The translations under genes and the position numbers were made by a program. From an uncultured Sphingomonas sp. (GTDB lineage Bacteria; Pseudomonadota; Alphaproteobacteria; Sphingomonadales; Sphingomonadaceae), in assembly GCF_934560975.1 (NCBI RefSeq), contig NZ_CAKTFO010000011.1, forward strand, positions 1 to 64,000: DNA of 64,000 bases. Reading direction: 5' to 3'. Shown here one piece after another: positions 1 to 10,600 of the stretch. Under the pieces are notes generated by a model. That model had not been told where the DNA came from, did no database searches, and worked only from the letters and a program-made list of their open reading frames with translations. How positions within the stretch are numbered: the first letter of the stretch is position 1; each line of letters opens with the position of its first letter.

Positions 1-92
1 CACTTTTGTTGCAAACCCCCGAAAACCGCCAATTCCAAAACCATAACGAAGCGAATCACAGCGCGAATCAACGGGATGCCCGTGCCAAAACG

Positions 93-308
93 TTACGCCA
101 GCCGCCAAAATGACACTGATCGCTCCCCATCGGACGACAAACCCGCCGGCAGATGCCGCTCCGACGCTGGCGGCTCCAATCCGTTGAGAGCGGTTTCGGC
201 ACTGCTGAGCAACTGGCTCATTTCCGCCTCCACATTCGGGTTGAAGGATGCAGAGGCGTTGCTCACCTGCGGATAACTGCGCCTCAAAATATCTCTGAGA
301 TCTGTCAC
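93..308 (-). CDS. hypothetical small protein
   Basis: A 71-residue frame from a GTG codon. Its amino-acid balance (Asn, Gln, Ser and acidic residues, with a tidy C-terminal SDGERSVSFWR) looks like a real soluble protein rather than a shadow frame. No strong ribosome binding site precedes the GTG, there is no signal peptide or membrane segment, and I recognise no family. It is isolated, facing away from the next plus-strand gene. The flanking bases 1-92 and 309-503 show nothing I can name. Confidence 0.4.
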   Translation of the reverse strand: MTDLRDILRRSYPQVSNASASFNPNVEAEMSQLLSSAETALNGLEPPASERHLPAGLSSDGERSVSFWRLA

Positions 309-503
309 GGCCGTCCCGACTGTCAGTTAAGCGTTTGAGTTACCGCTATTTAACCTAAATTGGCTGGTGTCGAAATCCCCAAGATGCAGTGGTGCGCGGC
401 GAATCCGACGTCCTCATCTCGCCACGTCGCGTGACCGTTTCGTGGCCGCGCCTGAACCTGCGTGGCGCCGTGGCGTTCAGCGGTGACACCAAGGAGACAT
501 CCG

Positions 504-695
504 ATGACCCGCGACAAGGCGCCAACCTCCATGCCGACGGAACCGGCGCACACGGCCGAAGGTGCGCCGACTGACGCGGCCCATGCGGCCGCTGGAGACG
601 GGACGTTGCAGGGCGCCATCCCGGCAGGCCTCACCCCGGAACAGCTGGCGGAACTGGTCGAATCGCCGCCGACCGACGATGGCGGCACCGGCTGA
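504..695 (+). CDS. hypothetical small disordered protein
   Basis: A 63-residue frame starting at ATG 504, seven bases after a clean AAGGAGA ribosome binding site (491-497), which is the main support for it. The protein is rich in Ala, Thr, Pro and Gly and probably disordered, except for a short helical stretch with the motif LTPEQLAELVESPP. It ends about 100 bases before the mechanosensitive-channel gene and could share its transcript. No family recognised and no function proposed. Confidence 0.5.
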   Translation: MTRDKAPTSMPTEPAHTAEGAPTDAAHAAAGDGTLQGAIPAGLTPEQLAELVESPPTDDGGTG

Positions 696-794
696 GTCGC
701 GATCATCCAGTGCGGGTCGCACCCTTGACCCGCGCCGGATAGACCGGCCACGTCCGGGTCCATTGCCTTGCATACGTGGACTGACCTTATTCTC

Positions 795-3209
795 ATGCGC
801 TTACCGGAATTGCGTCGCTGGGCAATGGCCCTGCTTCTCCTCACGCTGCCGCCGCTGACGGCCATCGCGTCCGCGCAGGACGCCGTGCCCGCGCTTTCGC
901 GCCAGCTCGGCCAGGCGGAAAGCGACCTGGACGCGGTGGACGGCGCGCTGGACGGGCGGGTGCAGCGCGACGACCTTCCCGCTTTGCGCAGCAAGGCCCT
1001 GGCCGCACAGAGCGCCGCGTCCGATGCCGTGGCTGCCCTGACGGCGCAGCTGGCCCTGGTCGATGCCCGGATCACGGGATTGGGCCCCGTCACGCCCGGC
1101 GTTCAGGAAGCGGCGGATATTCGGACCCAGCGGGCGCAGCTGGCACGCGAGCGGGCGGCACTCGACTCGGCGGCAAAGCGCGGTCGGCTGATGGTGGTGG
1201 AAGCTGAGCAGCTCTCGACGGAGATCGACCAGAGCCAGGCCCAGCAGATCAGCGAACAGATCGCGACCCGCACTGCGTCCCCGCTCTCGCCCGTTTTCTG
1301 GGGCGAGCTGGTCCGGTCGCTGCCGCGCGACATGCGCCGGGCGTCGCACTTCGTCCGTGCCGAAACACGGCAGGTCGATGCCGGCCTGCGCGCGGGACCA
1401 CCATGGGCGGCACTGATCGGAGCCGTCCTCGCTTTGACGCTGCTGTTTCCCGCCCGGCTGGTGCTGCGCCGTGCCGGCCAGCGTTTCCTGATCGAGGGCG
1501 CGCCGGGCCATCGCTTGCGCCGCTCCGCTTACGCGCTGTGGCGGCTGCTGACGGGTACGGCCGCCCCCCTGCTGGCTGCGCTGGCTTTTGTGCAGGGGCT
1601 GCGCTGGTCGGACCTGATCGCGCCGGCGTGGGAGGGAGTGGCCGACGCACTGGTGCTGGGTGCGGGAATCGGGGGCTTCATCGGTGCGGTCGGCGGGGCG
1701 CTGCTGATGCGCAACCAGTCGTCATGGCGGATCACGCCGATCACCGACGAGGCCGCGCAGCAATTGCGGCCGCTCACGTGGATGCTGGCCGGCCTCGCCC
1801 TGTTCAGCATCCTGCTGGACGCGGTGAGCCGGGCAGCGGGGGCGAGCAGCGTGGCACTCGGCGCCGGTCAGGCGATCAAGGCCGTGCTGCACCTGCTGCT
1901 GATCGGCAGCGCATTGCTGCGGATCGGCTATCTGCGATCGCGCCGCGCCGACGAGCAGGACGACGTGGCCGCGGTCCGGGCCGGCATTGCCGCGTTAACC
2001 GTGGGCCTATGGCTGCTGGTTGCGGTGGCCGCCGCCGCGCTGCTGATCGGCTATGTCGGCTTCAGCCTGCTGATCGGGCAGATGATCGCCTGGATCCTGC
2101 TGCTCTCCGCCAGCCTGTATCTGCTGATGACGGCGGGGGACGACGTCGCCACCAGCATCTTCGTGCGCGACAGCCGGGTGGGGCAGACCCTGTCCAAGGG
2201 GCTGGGGCTGCGCGGCAGTGCGATCGACCAGTTCGGGGTGCTGCTGTCCGGTGCATTGCGGCTGGCGCTGGCCCTGCTTGCGCTCGGCATGATGTTGAGC
2301 CCGTTCGGGTCGGGCATCGGCTCCCTCTTTGAACGGCTGGGCGCGCTGGGCCAGGGGATCGAGGTCGGTGGGATCGCCATCTCGCCGGGCGCGATCCTGC
2401 GCTTCATGGTCGTCCTGGCGCTCGGGCTCACGCTGGTGCGCTTGTTCATGCGCTGGCTCGACCAGCGTTACCTGCCGACCACCGACCTGGACGGCAGCGG
2501 CCGCAATTCGATCAGCCTGGTAGCGCGCTATGTCGGCATCGCCCTGGCCGGCATCTGGGCGCTTGCCTCGCTCGGTATTGGGGTAGAGCGGATCGCGCTG
2601 CTGCTGTCGGCGCTGTCGGTCGGCATCGGCTTCGGCCTGCAGGCGATCACCCAGAACTTCGTGTCGGGCCTGATCCTGCTGGCCGAACGCCCCATCAAGA
2701 TCGGAGACCTGGTGCGCGTCGGCACGGACGAAGGCGACGTGAAGCGGATCAGCGTGCGATCGACCGAAATCGAGCTGGCGGACCATTCCACGCTGATCGT
2801 GCCCAATTCGGAACTGATCACCAAATCCGTCCTCAACAAGACGCTGGCGGGGCCGCTCGGGCGCATCCAGATCCAGTTCTCCGTGCCGATCGACAGCGAT
2901 GCCGATCAGGTACGCGGAATCGTGCTGGATGCTTTTGCGGCAGAGCCCGCTGTGCTGGAAACACCCGCGCCATCCGCGTTCGTCGATTCGATCGTGGACG
3001 GACGTACCCAGTTCAACTGCTTCGCCCATGTCGCCACGCCGCGCGCCGCCTATTCCGCGCGCAGCAACGTGCTGATGGCGTTGCTGCGGGATTTCCGGGG
3101 GCATGGCATCGATCTCGGCACCGTCGCCCAGCGGATGGAACTGGTTGCCGCGACGGAAAGCCTGACGGCCGCACCGGCGCGAGCGGAGGGGGCAGCCGGA
3201 CCGCCATGA
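795..3209 (+). CDS. DUF3772 / MscS-family mechanosensitive ion channel
   Basis: Large inner-membrane channel of the MscS superfamily, 804 residues from ATG 795. A TTG at 768 is an alternative start, but ATG 795 places a normal signal peptide (MRLPELRRWAMALLL...) at the N-terminus. Residues about 35-200 form an Ala/Gln/Arg-rich, coiled-coil-like periplasmic region typical of DUF3772. Multiple membrane helices follow (about 215-560), then the pore helix and beta domain with the motifs LSVGIGFGLQAITQNFVSGL and ERPIKIGDLV near residues 600-640. Family members release solutes during hypo-osmotic shock. The gene is monocistronic here and converges on cyoD with only 20 bases between the stops. Confidence 0.88.
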   Translation: MRLPELRRWAMALLLLTLPPLTAIASAQDAVPALSRQLGQAESDLDAVDGALDGRVQRDDLPALRSKALAAQSAASDAVAALTAQLALVDARITGLGPVTPGVQEAADIRTQRAQLARERAALDSAAKRGRLMVVEAEQLSTEIDQSQAQQISEQIATRTASPLSPVFWGELVRSLPRDMRRASHFVRAETRQVDAGLRAGPPWAALIGAVLALTLLFPARLVLRRAGQRFLIEGAPGHRLRRSAYALWRLLTGTAAPLLAALAFVQGLRWSDLIAPAWEGVADALVLGAGIGGFIGAVGGALLMRNQSSWRITPITDEAAQQLRPLTWMLAGLALFSILLDAVSRAAGASSVALGAGQAIKAVLHLLLIGSALLRIGYLRSRRADEQDDVAAVRAGIAALTVGLWLLVAVAAAALLIGYVGFSLLIGQMIAWILLLSASLYLLMTAGDDVATSIFVRDSRVGQTLSKGLGLRGSAIDQFGVLLSGALRLALALLALGMMLSPFGSGIGSLFERLGALGQGIEVGGIAISPGAILRFMVVLALGLTLVRLFMRWLDQRYLPTTDLDGSGRNSISLVARYVGIALAGIWALASLGIGVERIALLLSALSVGIGFGLQAITQNFVSGLILLAERPIKIGDLVRVGTDEGDVKRISVRSTEIELADHSTLIVPNSELITKSVLNKTLAGPLGRIQIQFSVPIDSDADQVRGIVLDAFAAEPAVLETPAPSAFVDSIVDGRTQFNCFAHVATPRAAYSARSNVLMALLRDFRGHGIDLGTVAQRMELVAATESLTAAPARAEGAAGPP

Positions 3210-3229
3210 AGGGCAATGCGCAGCACCTG

Positions 3230-3634
3230 CTACCGCATGTGCTGCATCATCTCGCCCACCGGCATCATGGCATGGTTGAGGTGCCCCAGGATCCACACCG
3301 AACCGAAGATCACCAGCAGCACCACCAACACTCCGAATGCCAGCGCCAGGACGTTGTTGGTGTTGTCCGGACCGGTGGTGATGTGCAGGAAGAAGACCAA
3401 GTGGACGCCCATCTGCGCCACCGCCAGCACCACCAGCGCCATCGGCACGGCCGGCGCCCACACCAGATGCGTGTTGACGACCACGAACGATGCCGCCGTC
3501 AGCAGCAGGGCCAGGCCGAGGCCGGTGACGTAGCTGCGGACCCCACCGGCGAAATCGCCCGCGCTGATCGCCTGGTCGCCGGGCGCGGCATCCTCCGGAT
3601 CGCGCTCGCCCGGTTTCACTGATTGGTCGGTCAT
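3230..3634 (-). CDS. cyoD: cytochrome bo3 ubiquinol oxidase subunit IV
   Basis: Small membrane subunit of the haem-copper quinol oxidase, 134 residues. After a hydrophilic N-terminus of about 30 residues there are three transmembrane helices. The second ends in the family-typical stretch AQMGVHLVFFLHI and the third ends GSVWILGHLNHAMM. The ATG overlaps the stop of cyoC by four bases (ATGA), so it is the last gene of the cyoABCD operon. Subunit IV is thought to help assembly and copper-site formation of subunit I. Confidence 0.93.
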   Translation of the reverse strand: MTDQSVKPGERDPEDAAPGDQAISAGDFAGGVRSYVTGLGLALLLTAASFVVVNTHLVWAPAVPMALVVLAVAQMGVHLVFFLHITTGPDNTNNVLALAFGVLVVLLVIFGSVWILGHLNHAMMPVGEMMQHMR

Positions 3635-4332
3635 GCTGCGATCCCCATCAGGTAGACGATCGTGAACAGGCCCACCCAGACGATGTCGAGGGCATGCCAG
3701 AACAGGTTGAAGCACATCAGCCGCCGCTGGATGTCGGGCCGCAACCCCTTGACCCGCAATTGCGCCATCATGGTGCCGAGCCATAGCAGCCCGACCCCGA
3801 TATGCAGGCCGTGCAGCCCGACCACCGCGAAAAAGGCCGACAGGAACGCGCTCCGCTGCGGCCCCGCGCCATGGGCGATCATGTCGACGAACTCCTGGAT
3901 CTCCAATCCCAGGAACACTGCGCCCAGCAGGCCGGTGACGAGCAGCCAGATCTGCGTCCACACCATGTGGCGGCGTTCGGCCGCGACGCTGCTGAGCCCG
4001 CACGTGAAGCTGGACAGCAGCAGCGCCACCGTCTCCATCGCGACCCGTTTCTGCCCGAAAAGCTCACGTTGCGTCGGGCCCCCGGCATGTTCGCCCGACA
4101 GCACCGCATAAGCGGCGAAAAAGGCCGAGAACATCACGATATCGCTGAGCAGGTAGATCCAGAAGCCGTAGCCCACTACCGTCCGCTTGGACGCCGGCCC
4201 GCCTTCGCCACGCCCGCTCGGCTTGCCGCCGCCTTGCTTGCCGCCCGATCCGGTCTGGCGCCCTAGCACATAAGGGTCGGTCGCCTGATCGCGGCCTGCC
4301 TGATCGCCAGACTTGGCGGGGGCGCGGCTCAC
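3631..4332 (-). CDS. cyoC: cytochrome bo3 ubiquinol oxidase subunit III
   Basis: Subunit III of the quinol oxidase (COX3 family). I start it at the GTG that overlaps the cyoB stop (GTGA), giving 233 residues, somewhat longer than usual because of a hydrophilic Gly/Lys-rich N-terminal tail of about 45 residues. Five membrane helices follow. The recognisable stretches are YGFWIYLLSDIVMFSAFFAA, the helix pair around GLEIQEF, and the C-terminal FWHALDIVWVGLFTIVYLMG. It overlaps cyoD by four bases. A shorter form starting further inside the tail cannot be excluded. Confidence 0.92.
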   Translation of the reverse strand: MSRAPAKSGDQAGRDQATDPYVLGRQTGSGGKQGGGKPSGRGEGGPASKRTVVGYGFWIYLLSDIVMFSAFFAAYAVLSGEHAGGPTQRELFGQKRVAMETVALLLSSFTCGLSSVAAERRHMVWTQIWLLVTGLLGAVFLGLEIQEFVDMIAHGAGPQRSAFLSAFFAVVGLHGLHIGVGLLWLGTMMAQLRVKGLRPDIQRRLMCFNLFWHALDIVWVGLFTIVYLMGIAA

Positions 4333-6335
4333 GCTTCGCGCTCCTGCCGTTCGATCCAGGCGAGCCGCGCCGCCCGCCCGGCGCGATCGATCTCCGCCAC
4401 CTTCTCCGCCGGCACCTGATAGTCGCCGACGTCGCGCCACGCGAACAGGACGAAGGTGGCGTAAGCGCCGACGAAGCCAAGCGCCGCCAGCCACCAGATA
4501 TGCCAGATCAGGGCAAAGCCGATCAGGGTCACGAAGAACGCGCTGATGATGCCGGTCGGGCTGTTGCGCGGCATTTCGATCGCCTCATAGTCCGGTTCGG
4601 GGCGAAGCTGTTGCGCCTCGATCGCGCGCTGCTTGATGCCCCAATAGGGCTCCTCCCCCTCCACCTGCGGCAGCACGGCGAAGTTGAAGGACGGCGCCGG
4701 CGAAGGCGTGGACCATTCCAGCGAACGCCCGTTCCACGGATCCCCGGTTTCGTCGCGCAGGCTCTCGCGGCGGCGGATGCTGACCACCAGCTGGGTCACC
4801 TGCGCCGCGACCCCCAGGATCATGAAGCCGACGCCGGCCAGCGAGATGTAGAGCCACGGCGCCCATTCGGTCACCGCCACATGCTGCAGGCGGCGGGTCA
4901 TCCCCTCCAGCCCCAGCACGTACAGCGCGCCGAACACGATCACGAACCCGGCGAGCGAAAACCAGAAGGCGATCTTGCCCCACCTTTCGTCCAGCCTGAA
5001 CCCGAACGCCTTGGGAAACCAGAAGGTGTAGCCAGCGAGTGCGCCGAACACGACGCCGGCGATGATCACATTGTGGAAATGCGCCACCAGGAACATGCTG
5101 TTGTGGAGCATGAAGTCGGCCGGCGGCACCGCCAGCAGCACGCCGGTCATGCCCCCCACCACGAACGTCACCATGAAACCCAGCGCCCACAGCATCGGCG
5201 TGGCGAACCGCACGCGCCCGCCATACATGGTGAACAGCCAGTTGTAGACCTTCACGCCCGTGCCCACCGCGATGATGCTTGTGGCGATGCCGAACGCCGC
5301 ATTCACGTCGCCCCCCGCGCCCATGGTGAAGAAGTGGTGCAGCCACACGGTGAAGGACACGACCACGATGAACAGGGTCGCCAGAACCATCGAGCGGTAG
5401 CCGAACAGCGGCTTGGACGAAAAGGTCGAGAAGATTTCCGAAAAGATGCCGAAGCCGGGCAGCACCAGGATGTAGACCTCCGGATGGCCCCACGCCCAGA
5501 TCAAGTTCACGAACATCATCATGTTGCCGCCGGCTTCGTTCGTGAAGAAGTGGAAGCCGAGATACCGGTCCAGCGTCAGCATCGCGAGCGTGGCGGTCAG
5601 GATCGGAAAGGCCGCCACGATCAGCATGTTGGCGCCAAGCGCGGTCCAGCAGAACATCGGCATGCGCAAGTAACCCAGGCCCGGCGCGCGCATCTTCAGG
5701 ATGGTGGTGACCAGGTTGATGCCGGACATCAGCGTGCCCACGCCCGAAATCTGGATCGCCCACAGATAGTAATCGACGCCCACGCCGGGCGAGTAGCCGG
5801 TCTCGCTGAGCGGGGCATAAGGCAGCCAGCCGGTGCGCGCGAACTCGCCGATGACGAGGCTCAGATTGACCAGCAACGCGCCCGCCGCAGTCAGCCAGAA
5901 GCTGGTCGAGTTGAGCGTCGGAAACGCCACGTCGCGCACGCCGAGCTGCAGCGGCACCACGAAGTTCATCAGGCCGATGATGAACGGCATCGCGCCAAAG
6001 AACACCATGATGGTGCCGTGCGCGGAAAAGATCTGGTCATAATGTTCGGGCGGCAGATAGCCCTGCGAGCTGCCGATCGCCGCCGCCTGGTGCGTGCGCA
6101 TCATGATCGCGTCGATGAAGCCGCGGATCAGCATCACCATGCCCAGCATGGCATACATCACGCCGACCCGCTTGTGGTCGACCGAGGTGATCCATTCGGA
6201 CCAGAGATAGGGCCAGTAACCCTTGGCCGTGATCCAGCCGAACACGGCCAGAAAGGCCAGTACCACGCCGCCCGCCGCGAACAGCGGGATCGGTTGGTCG
6301 AACGGAATGGCGGACCAGTCGAGTTTTCCCAGCAT
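4329..6335 (-). CDS. cyoB: cytochrome bo3 ubiquinol oxidase subunit I
   Basis: Catalytic subunit of the proton-pumping quinol oxidase, reducing O2 to water with electrons from ubiquinol. The protein has 668 residues, the family norm. The haem-copper signature is intact: WAWGHPEVYILVLPGFGIFS (Cu-B histidine and cross-linked tyrosine), the HHFF pair, the K-channel region, and HFHNVIIAG carrying the high-spin and low-spin haem ligands. ATG 6335 lies two bases after the cyoA stop, and the gene ends in a GTGA overlap with cyoC. No cyoE (haem O synthase) is present in the operon, so haem O must be made from another locus. Confidence 0.97.
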   Translation of the reverse strand: MLGKLDWSAIPFDQPIPLFAAGGVVLAFLAVFGWITAKGYWPYLWSEWITSVDHKRVGVMYAMLGMVMLIRGFIDAIMMRTHQAAAIGSSQGYLPPEHYDQIFSAHGTIMVFFGAMPFIIGLMNFVVPLQLGVRDVAFPTLNSTSFWLTAAGALLVNLSLVIGEFARTGWLPYAPLSETGYSPGVGVDYYLWAIQISGVGTLMSGINLVTTILKMRAPGLGYLRMPMFCWTALGANMLIVAAFPILTATLAMLTLDRYLGFHFFTNEAGGNMMMFVNLIWAWGHPEVYILVLPGFGIFSEIFSTFSSKPLFGYRSMVLATLFIVVVSFTVWLHHFFTMGAGGDVNAAFGIATSIIAVGTGVKVYNWLFTMYGGRVRFATPMLWALGFMVTFVVGGMTGVLLAVPPADFMLHNSMFLVAHFHNVIIAGVVFGALAGYTFWFPKAFGFRLDERWGKIAFWFSLAGFVIVFGALYVLGLEGMTRRLQHVAVTEWAPWLYISLAGVGFMILGVAAQVTQLVVSIRRRESLRDETGDPWNGRSLEWSTPSPAPSFNFAVLPQVEGEEPYWGIKQRAIEAQQLRPEPDYEAIEMPRNSPTGIISAFFVTLIGFALIWHIWWLAALGFVGAYATFVLFAWRDVGDYQVPAEKVAEIDRAGRAARLAWIERQEREA

Positions 6336-6337
6336 CG

Positions 6338-7255
6338 TCAGCTCGGCGTCTTGGGGGACAATTGCGGACCGCCCCGGCCAGAGTCCGGTCCCGGGCCCGG
6401 CGCCAGCCTCTGCGTCACCACGGCCTGGAACAGGTCCGGCGCCACCGCCCCATAGGTGAACGGCGCGACGTGGCGGCTCTGGCGCGCCAGCGCGGCATAG
6501 CTCCGCCCGTCGAGCGCGGGCCCGCGCCCGCGCACGCCGGCGGCCCAGCGCGTGAAGTCGCCCGCCGGCACGGCGCGCATCCGGAAATGCATGTCGGAAA
6601 AGCCGTCGCCGCTGAAATGGGCGGACTGGCCGTAATAGTCGCCCGGCCGATCCGCGCGCAGGTTCAGCGTCGTCGCCATGCCGTTCATGGTGTAGATCAT
6701 GCTCCCCAGCCGTGGCACGAAAAAGCTGTTCATGACGCTGGCCGAGGTCAGCCGGAACCGCAGCGGCACGCCGGCCGGGACGACCATTTCGTTGACGCTG
6801 GCGACACCCTGGCCGGGATAGATGAACAGCCATTTCCAGTCGAGCGATACCACCTGCACCTCCAGCGGCGGCGTGCGGGAGGCGATCGGCCTGGCGGGGT
6901 CCAGATCATGGCTGCCGATCCAGATCACGCCGCTGAGGAACAGCACCACCAGCAAGGGGATCGACCAAACGATCAGTTCGATCCGTCCCGAATAAGCGAA
7001 CTTGGGTCGGTAGCGCGCGCGGGTATTGCCGGCGCGGAACCACCACGCAAAGGCCAACGTCGCGATCATGGTCGGCACGACGATCGCCAGCATGATCGCC
7101 AGTGCATCGAACAGGATGGTGCGGTTCGCCGCCGCGATCGGCCCGGCGGGGTTGAGGATGCTGACGGACGTGCATCCCGGCAGCGCCAGCGCCCCCGCCA
7201 CCGCGCACAGGCCCACACCCGCGCAGCCGCGGAACCATGGCCAGCCTATGCGCAC
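6338..7255 (-). CDS. cyoA: cytochrome bo3 ubiquinol oxidase subunit II (lipoprotein)
   Basis: Subunit II of the bo3 oxidase, 305 residues from a GTG preceded by GAGGA. It opens with a lipoprotein signal (lipobox ALPGC, so a lipid-modified Cys). Two transmembrane helices follow, around LFDALAIMLAIVVPTMIATL and IVWSIPLLVVLFLSGVIWIG, and then the periplasmic cupredoxin domain containing SLDWKWLFIYP and NSFFVPRLGSMIYTMNGM. As in other quinol oxidases the Cu-A ligands of cytochrome c oxidases are absent. It is first in cyoABCD and divergent from the lactate dehydrogenase-like gene across about 205 bases that must contain both promoters. Confidence 0.95.
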   Translation of the reverse strand: MRIGWPWFRGCAGVGLCAVAGALALPGCTSVSILNPAGPIAAANRTILFDALAIMLAIVVPTMIATLAFAWWFRAGNTRARYRPKFAYSGRIELIVWSIPLLVVLFLSGVIWIGSHDLDPARPIASRTPPLEVQVVSLDWKWLFIYPGQGVASVNEMVVPAGVPLRFRLTSASVMNSFFVPRLGSMIYTMNGMATTLNLRADRPGDYYGQSAHFSGDGFSDMHFRMRAVPAGDFTRWAAGVRGRGPALDGRSYAALARQSRHVAPFTYGAVAPDLFQAVVTQRLAPGPGPDSGRGGPQLSPKTPS

Positions 7256-7462
7256 CCGTTCCTCACCGCGATAATACCCCCGTCTCCGTCGGCGCCGACC
7301 GCCATGTGCCATGGATAACCCGACATGCCACCCCATTGCTTCAACGGTAATAACCAAGGTTGGCGCGGTGGGTGTCCGCGGGTGAGAACCACCGCATTGG
7401 CGGAACATATCGCACGATCTTTGTCGATTGCGTCCGCCGGCCGCACGGTCGATCAGTGATCC

Positions 7463-8479
7463 ATGCGAGTCGCCGTTTTCGCCACCAAGCCCTATGATCG
7501 CCGCTTCCTGGTGGAGGCCAATCGCCGCACCGGCCACCACTTGACCTTTCTGGAGGCGCGGCTGGACGCGACCACCGCGTCGCTGGCGGCGGGACACCAG
7601 GCGGTGTGCGCCTTCGTCAACGACCGGCTGGACGCAGCCGTGCTCGGCCGACTGGCGGAGCTCGGCATCCGTTTGGTGGCGATGCGCTGCGCCGGCTACA
7701 ACAATGTCGACCTGCAAGCCGCCGGGACGCTGGGCGTCACGGTGGTGCGCGTGCCGGCTTACTCGCCGCACGCCGTGGCGGAGTTCACGATCGGCCTGCT
7801 GCTGGCGCTCGACCGCAACATCCACCGTGCCTGGGCGCGGGTGCGGGAGAATAATTTCGCGCTGGACGGGCTGATCGGCCGCAACCTTCACGGGCGCACC
7901 ATGGGCGTGGTCGGCACCGGCCGGATCGGCGCGCTGGTGGCACGGTCGCTCCGCCTGGGCTTCGGCTGCCATGTGCTGGCGAGCGATGTCCACCGCGATC
8001 CCGAACTGGAGGCGGCGGGCGTGCGCTATACCGATCCGGCCACCTTGCTGGCGGAAAGCGACGTGGTGACGCTCCACTGCCCGCTGACGCCGGAAACCCA
8101 CCACCTGATCGACGCCCGCGCGATCGCGGCGGCACGGCCTGGCCTGATGATCGTCAACACCAGTCGCGGCGCGCTGATCGACACGCCGGCTTTGATCGAG
8201 GGGTTGAAGTCGCGCAGGATCGGCGGCGTGGCGCTCGACGTCTACGAGCAGGAAGCCGACCTGTTCTTCGAGGATTTGTCCAACGAGATCGTCCAGGACG
8301 ACGATTTCCAGCGCCTGCTGACCTTTCCCAACGTGCTGGTCACCGGCCATCAGGCTTTCCTGACCGAGGAAGCCCTGACCAGCATCGCCGAAACCACCCT
8401 GTCGAGCATCGCGGATGCGGAAGCGGGACGCCCCCTCCCCCATGCCGTCCACCGACAGCAGGTCACGCGGACCGCGTAA
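7463..8479 (+). CDS. ldhA: 2-hydroxyacid dehydrogenase, D-lactate dehydrogenase type
   Basis: NAD-dependent D-2-hydroxyacid dehydrogenase, 338 residues and full length. The Rossmann motif GTGRIG lies at residues 151-156, NTSRGALID carries the substrate-binding Arg, and the catalytic His is in VTGHQAFLTEEAL. The segment YEQEADLFFEDLS and the N-terminal FATKPYDRRFL match the fermentative LdhA subgroup. The likely reaction is pyruvate + NADH to D-lactate. It is divergent from the bo3 oxidase operon, which suggests, but does not prove, opposed control by oxygen or redox state. Exact substrate is inferred. Confidence 0.85.
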   Translation: MRVAVFATKPYDRRFLVEANRRTGHHLTFLEARLDATTASLAAGHQAVCAFVNDRLDAAVLGRLAELGIRLVAMRCAGYNNVDLQAAGTLGVTVVRVPAYSPHAVAEFTIGLLLALDRNIHRAWARVRENNFALDGLIGRNLHGRTMGVVGTGRIGALVARSLRLGFGCHVLASDVHRDPELEAAGVRYTDPATLLAESDVVTLHCPLTPETHHLIDARAIAAARPGLMIVNTSRGALIDTPALIEGLKSRRIGGVALDVYEQEADLFFEDLSNEIVQDDDFQRLLTFPNVLVTGHQAFLTEEALTSIAETTLSSIADAEAGRPLPHAVHRQQVTRTA

Positions 8480-8524
8480 CCACGCGCCGCGCTGGCCCGC
8501 GTCGCCGCCGATCATCCGCCCATG

Positions 8525-8561
8525 AAAAAGGGGCGTCCGGACCGGCCGGACGCCCCTTTTT
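8525..8561. terminator. bidirectional intrinsic terminator
   Basis: Perfect 11-bp GC-rich stem GGGGCGTCCGG (8530-8540) / CCGGACGCCCC (8546-8556) with a five-base loop, flanked by five A on the left and five T on the right. It therefore works on both strands between the convergent ldhA-like gene and glnA. Confidence 0.9.
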
Positions 8562-8580
8562 CTTACAGGATCGCGGTCGA

Positions 8581-9993
<1,413 letters not shown>

Positions 9994-10070
9994 GTAAACA
10001 GCCCTTCCCGCTAGAATCCTTCGGGCCGCGCGGCGCATGGCCCCGCATGCCCATGCTCACCGCGCGCGGA

Positions 10071-10409
10071 TCAGACCGCGTCGGAATCCCGTTCCCCGGT
10101 GCGGATGCGCACCGCCGTGTCGATGGTGGTGACAAAGATCTTGCCGTCGCCGATGCGGCCGGTCTGGGCAGCGTTCTGAATGGCTTCCACCACGCGTTCC
10201 GCCAGGCTGTCGTCGACCACCACTTCCAGCTTCACCTTGGGCAGGAAGTCGACCACATATTCCGCGCCGCGATACAATTCGGTGTGGCCCTTCTGCCGCC
10301 CGAACCCGCGCGCCTCCAGCACGGTGATGCCGCTGACGCCGACTTCGTGCAGCGCCTCCTTGACCTCATCCAGCTTGAACGGCTTGATGATGGCTTCGAT
10401 CTTCTTCAC
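10071..10409 (-). CDS. glnB: nitrogen regulatory protein P-II
   Basis: PII signal protein of exactly 112 residues from a GTG preceded by GGGGAGG. The uridylylation tyrosine is Tyr51 in the T-loop (ELYRGAEYVVDF). The start KKIEAIIKPFKLDEV and the C-terminal GDGKIFV are canonical. PII trimers sense 2-oxoglutarate, ATP/ADP and (through UMP modification) glutamine, and control GlnE and NtrB. It is first in glnBA, and a sigma-54-like promoter candidate lies just upstream. Confidence 0.96.
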   Translation of the reverse strand: MKKIEAIIKPFKLDEVKEALHEVGVSGITVLEARGFGRQKGHTELYRGAEYVVDFLPKVKLEVVVDDSLAERVVEAIQNAAQTGRIGDGKIFVTTIDTAVRIRTGERDSDAV

Positions 10410-10435
10410 GCATCGCCTCCCCGACCGCTCGCCCG

Positions 10436-10451
10436 TCCAATAAGCGTGCCG
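10436..10451 (-). promoter_or_regulatory. candidate sigma-54 promoter of glnBA
   Basis: Read on the minus strand, 10451 to 10436 is CGGCACGCTTATTGGA, close to TGGCACG-N4-TTGCW. The GG (-24) and TTG are present, but the -12 GC is GG. Transcription would begin about 15 bases before the glnB GTG, leaving room for the ribosome binding site. The -12 mismatch keeps this tentative. Confidence 0.3.
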
Positions 10452-10600
10452 GGTGACGGGGTGCAAGCGTGGGGGACACGCGCCGCTTGTTTTCCCGAAC
10501 GCTGCCCGGAAAAGCGGCAGGAAGAGGCCGTCCTGCGCTCGGATCAGGCAGGATGTGCTGCATTGCACGGCAGCCCACACCGACTCGATGCCGGGGCCTG

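Noticed and set aside
350..1093. 247-residue minus-strand frame over the start of the MscS gene
   Set aside because: Arg/Ser/Ala-rich shadow; the opposite strand contains a gene with ribosome binding site and a family match.
4500..6455. 651-residue plus-strand frame over cyoB
   Set aside because: Antisense shadow of cyoB, with repetitive His/Arg/Gln composition and no recognisable domain.
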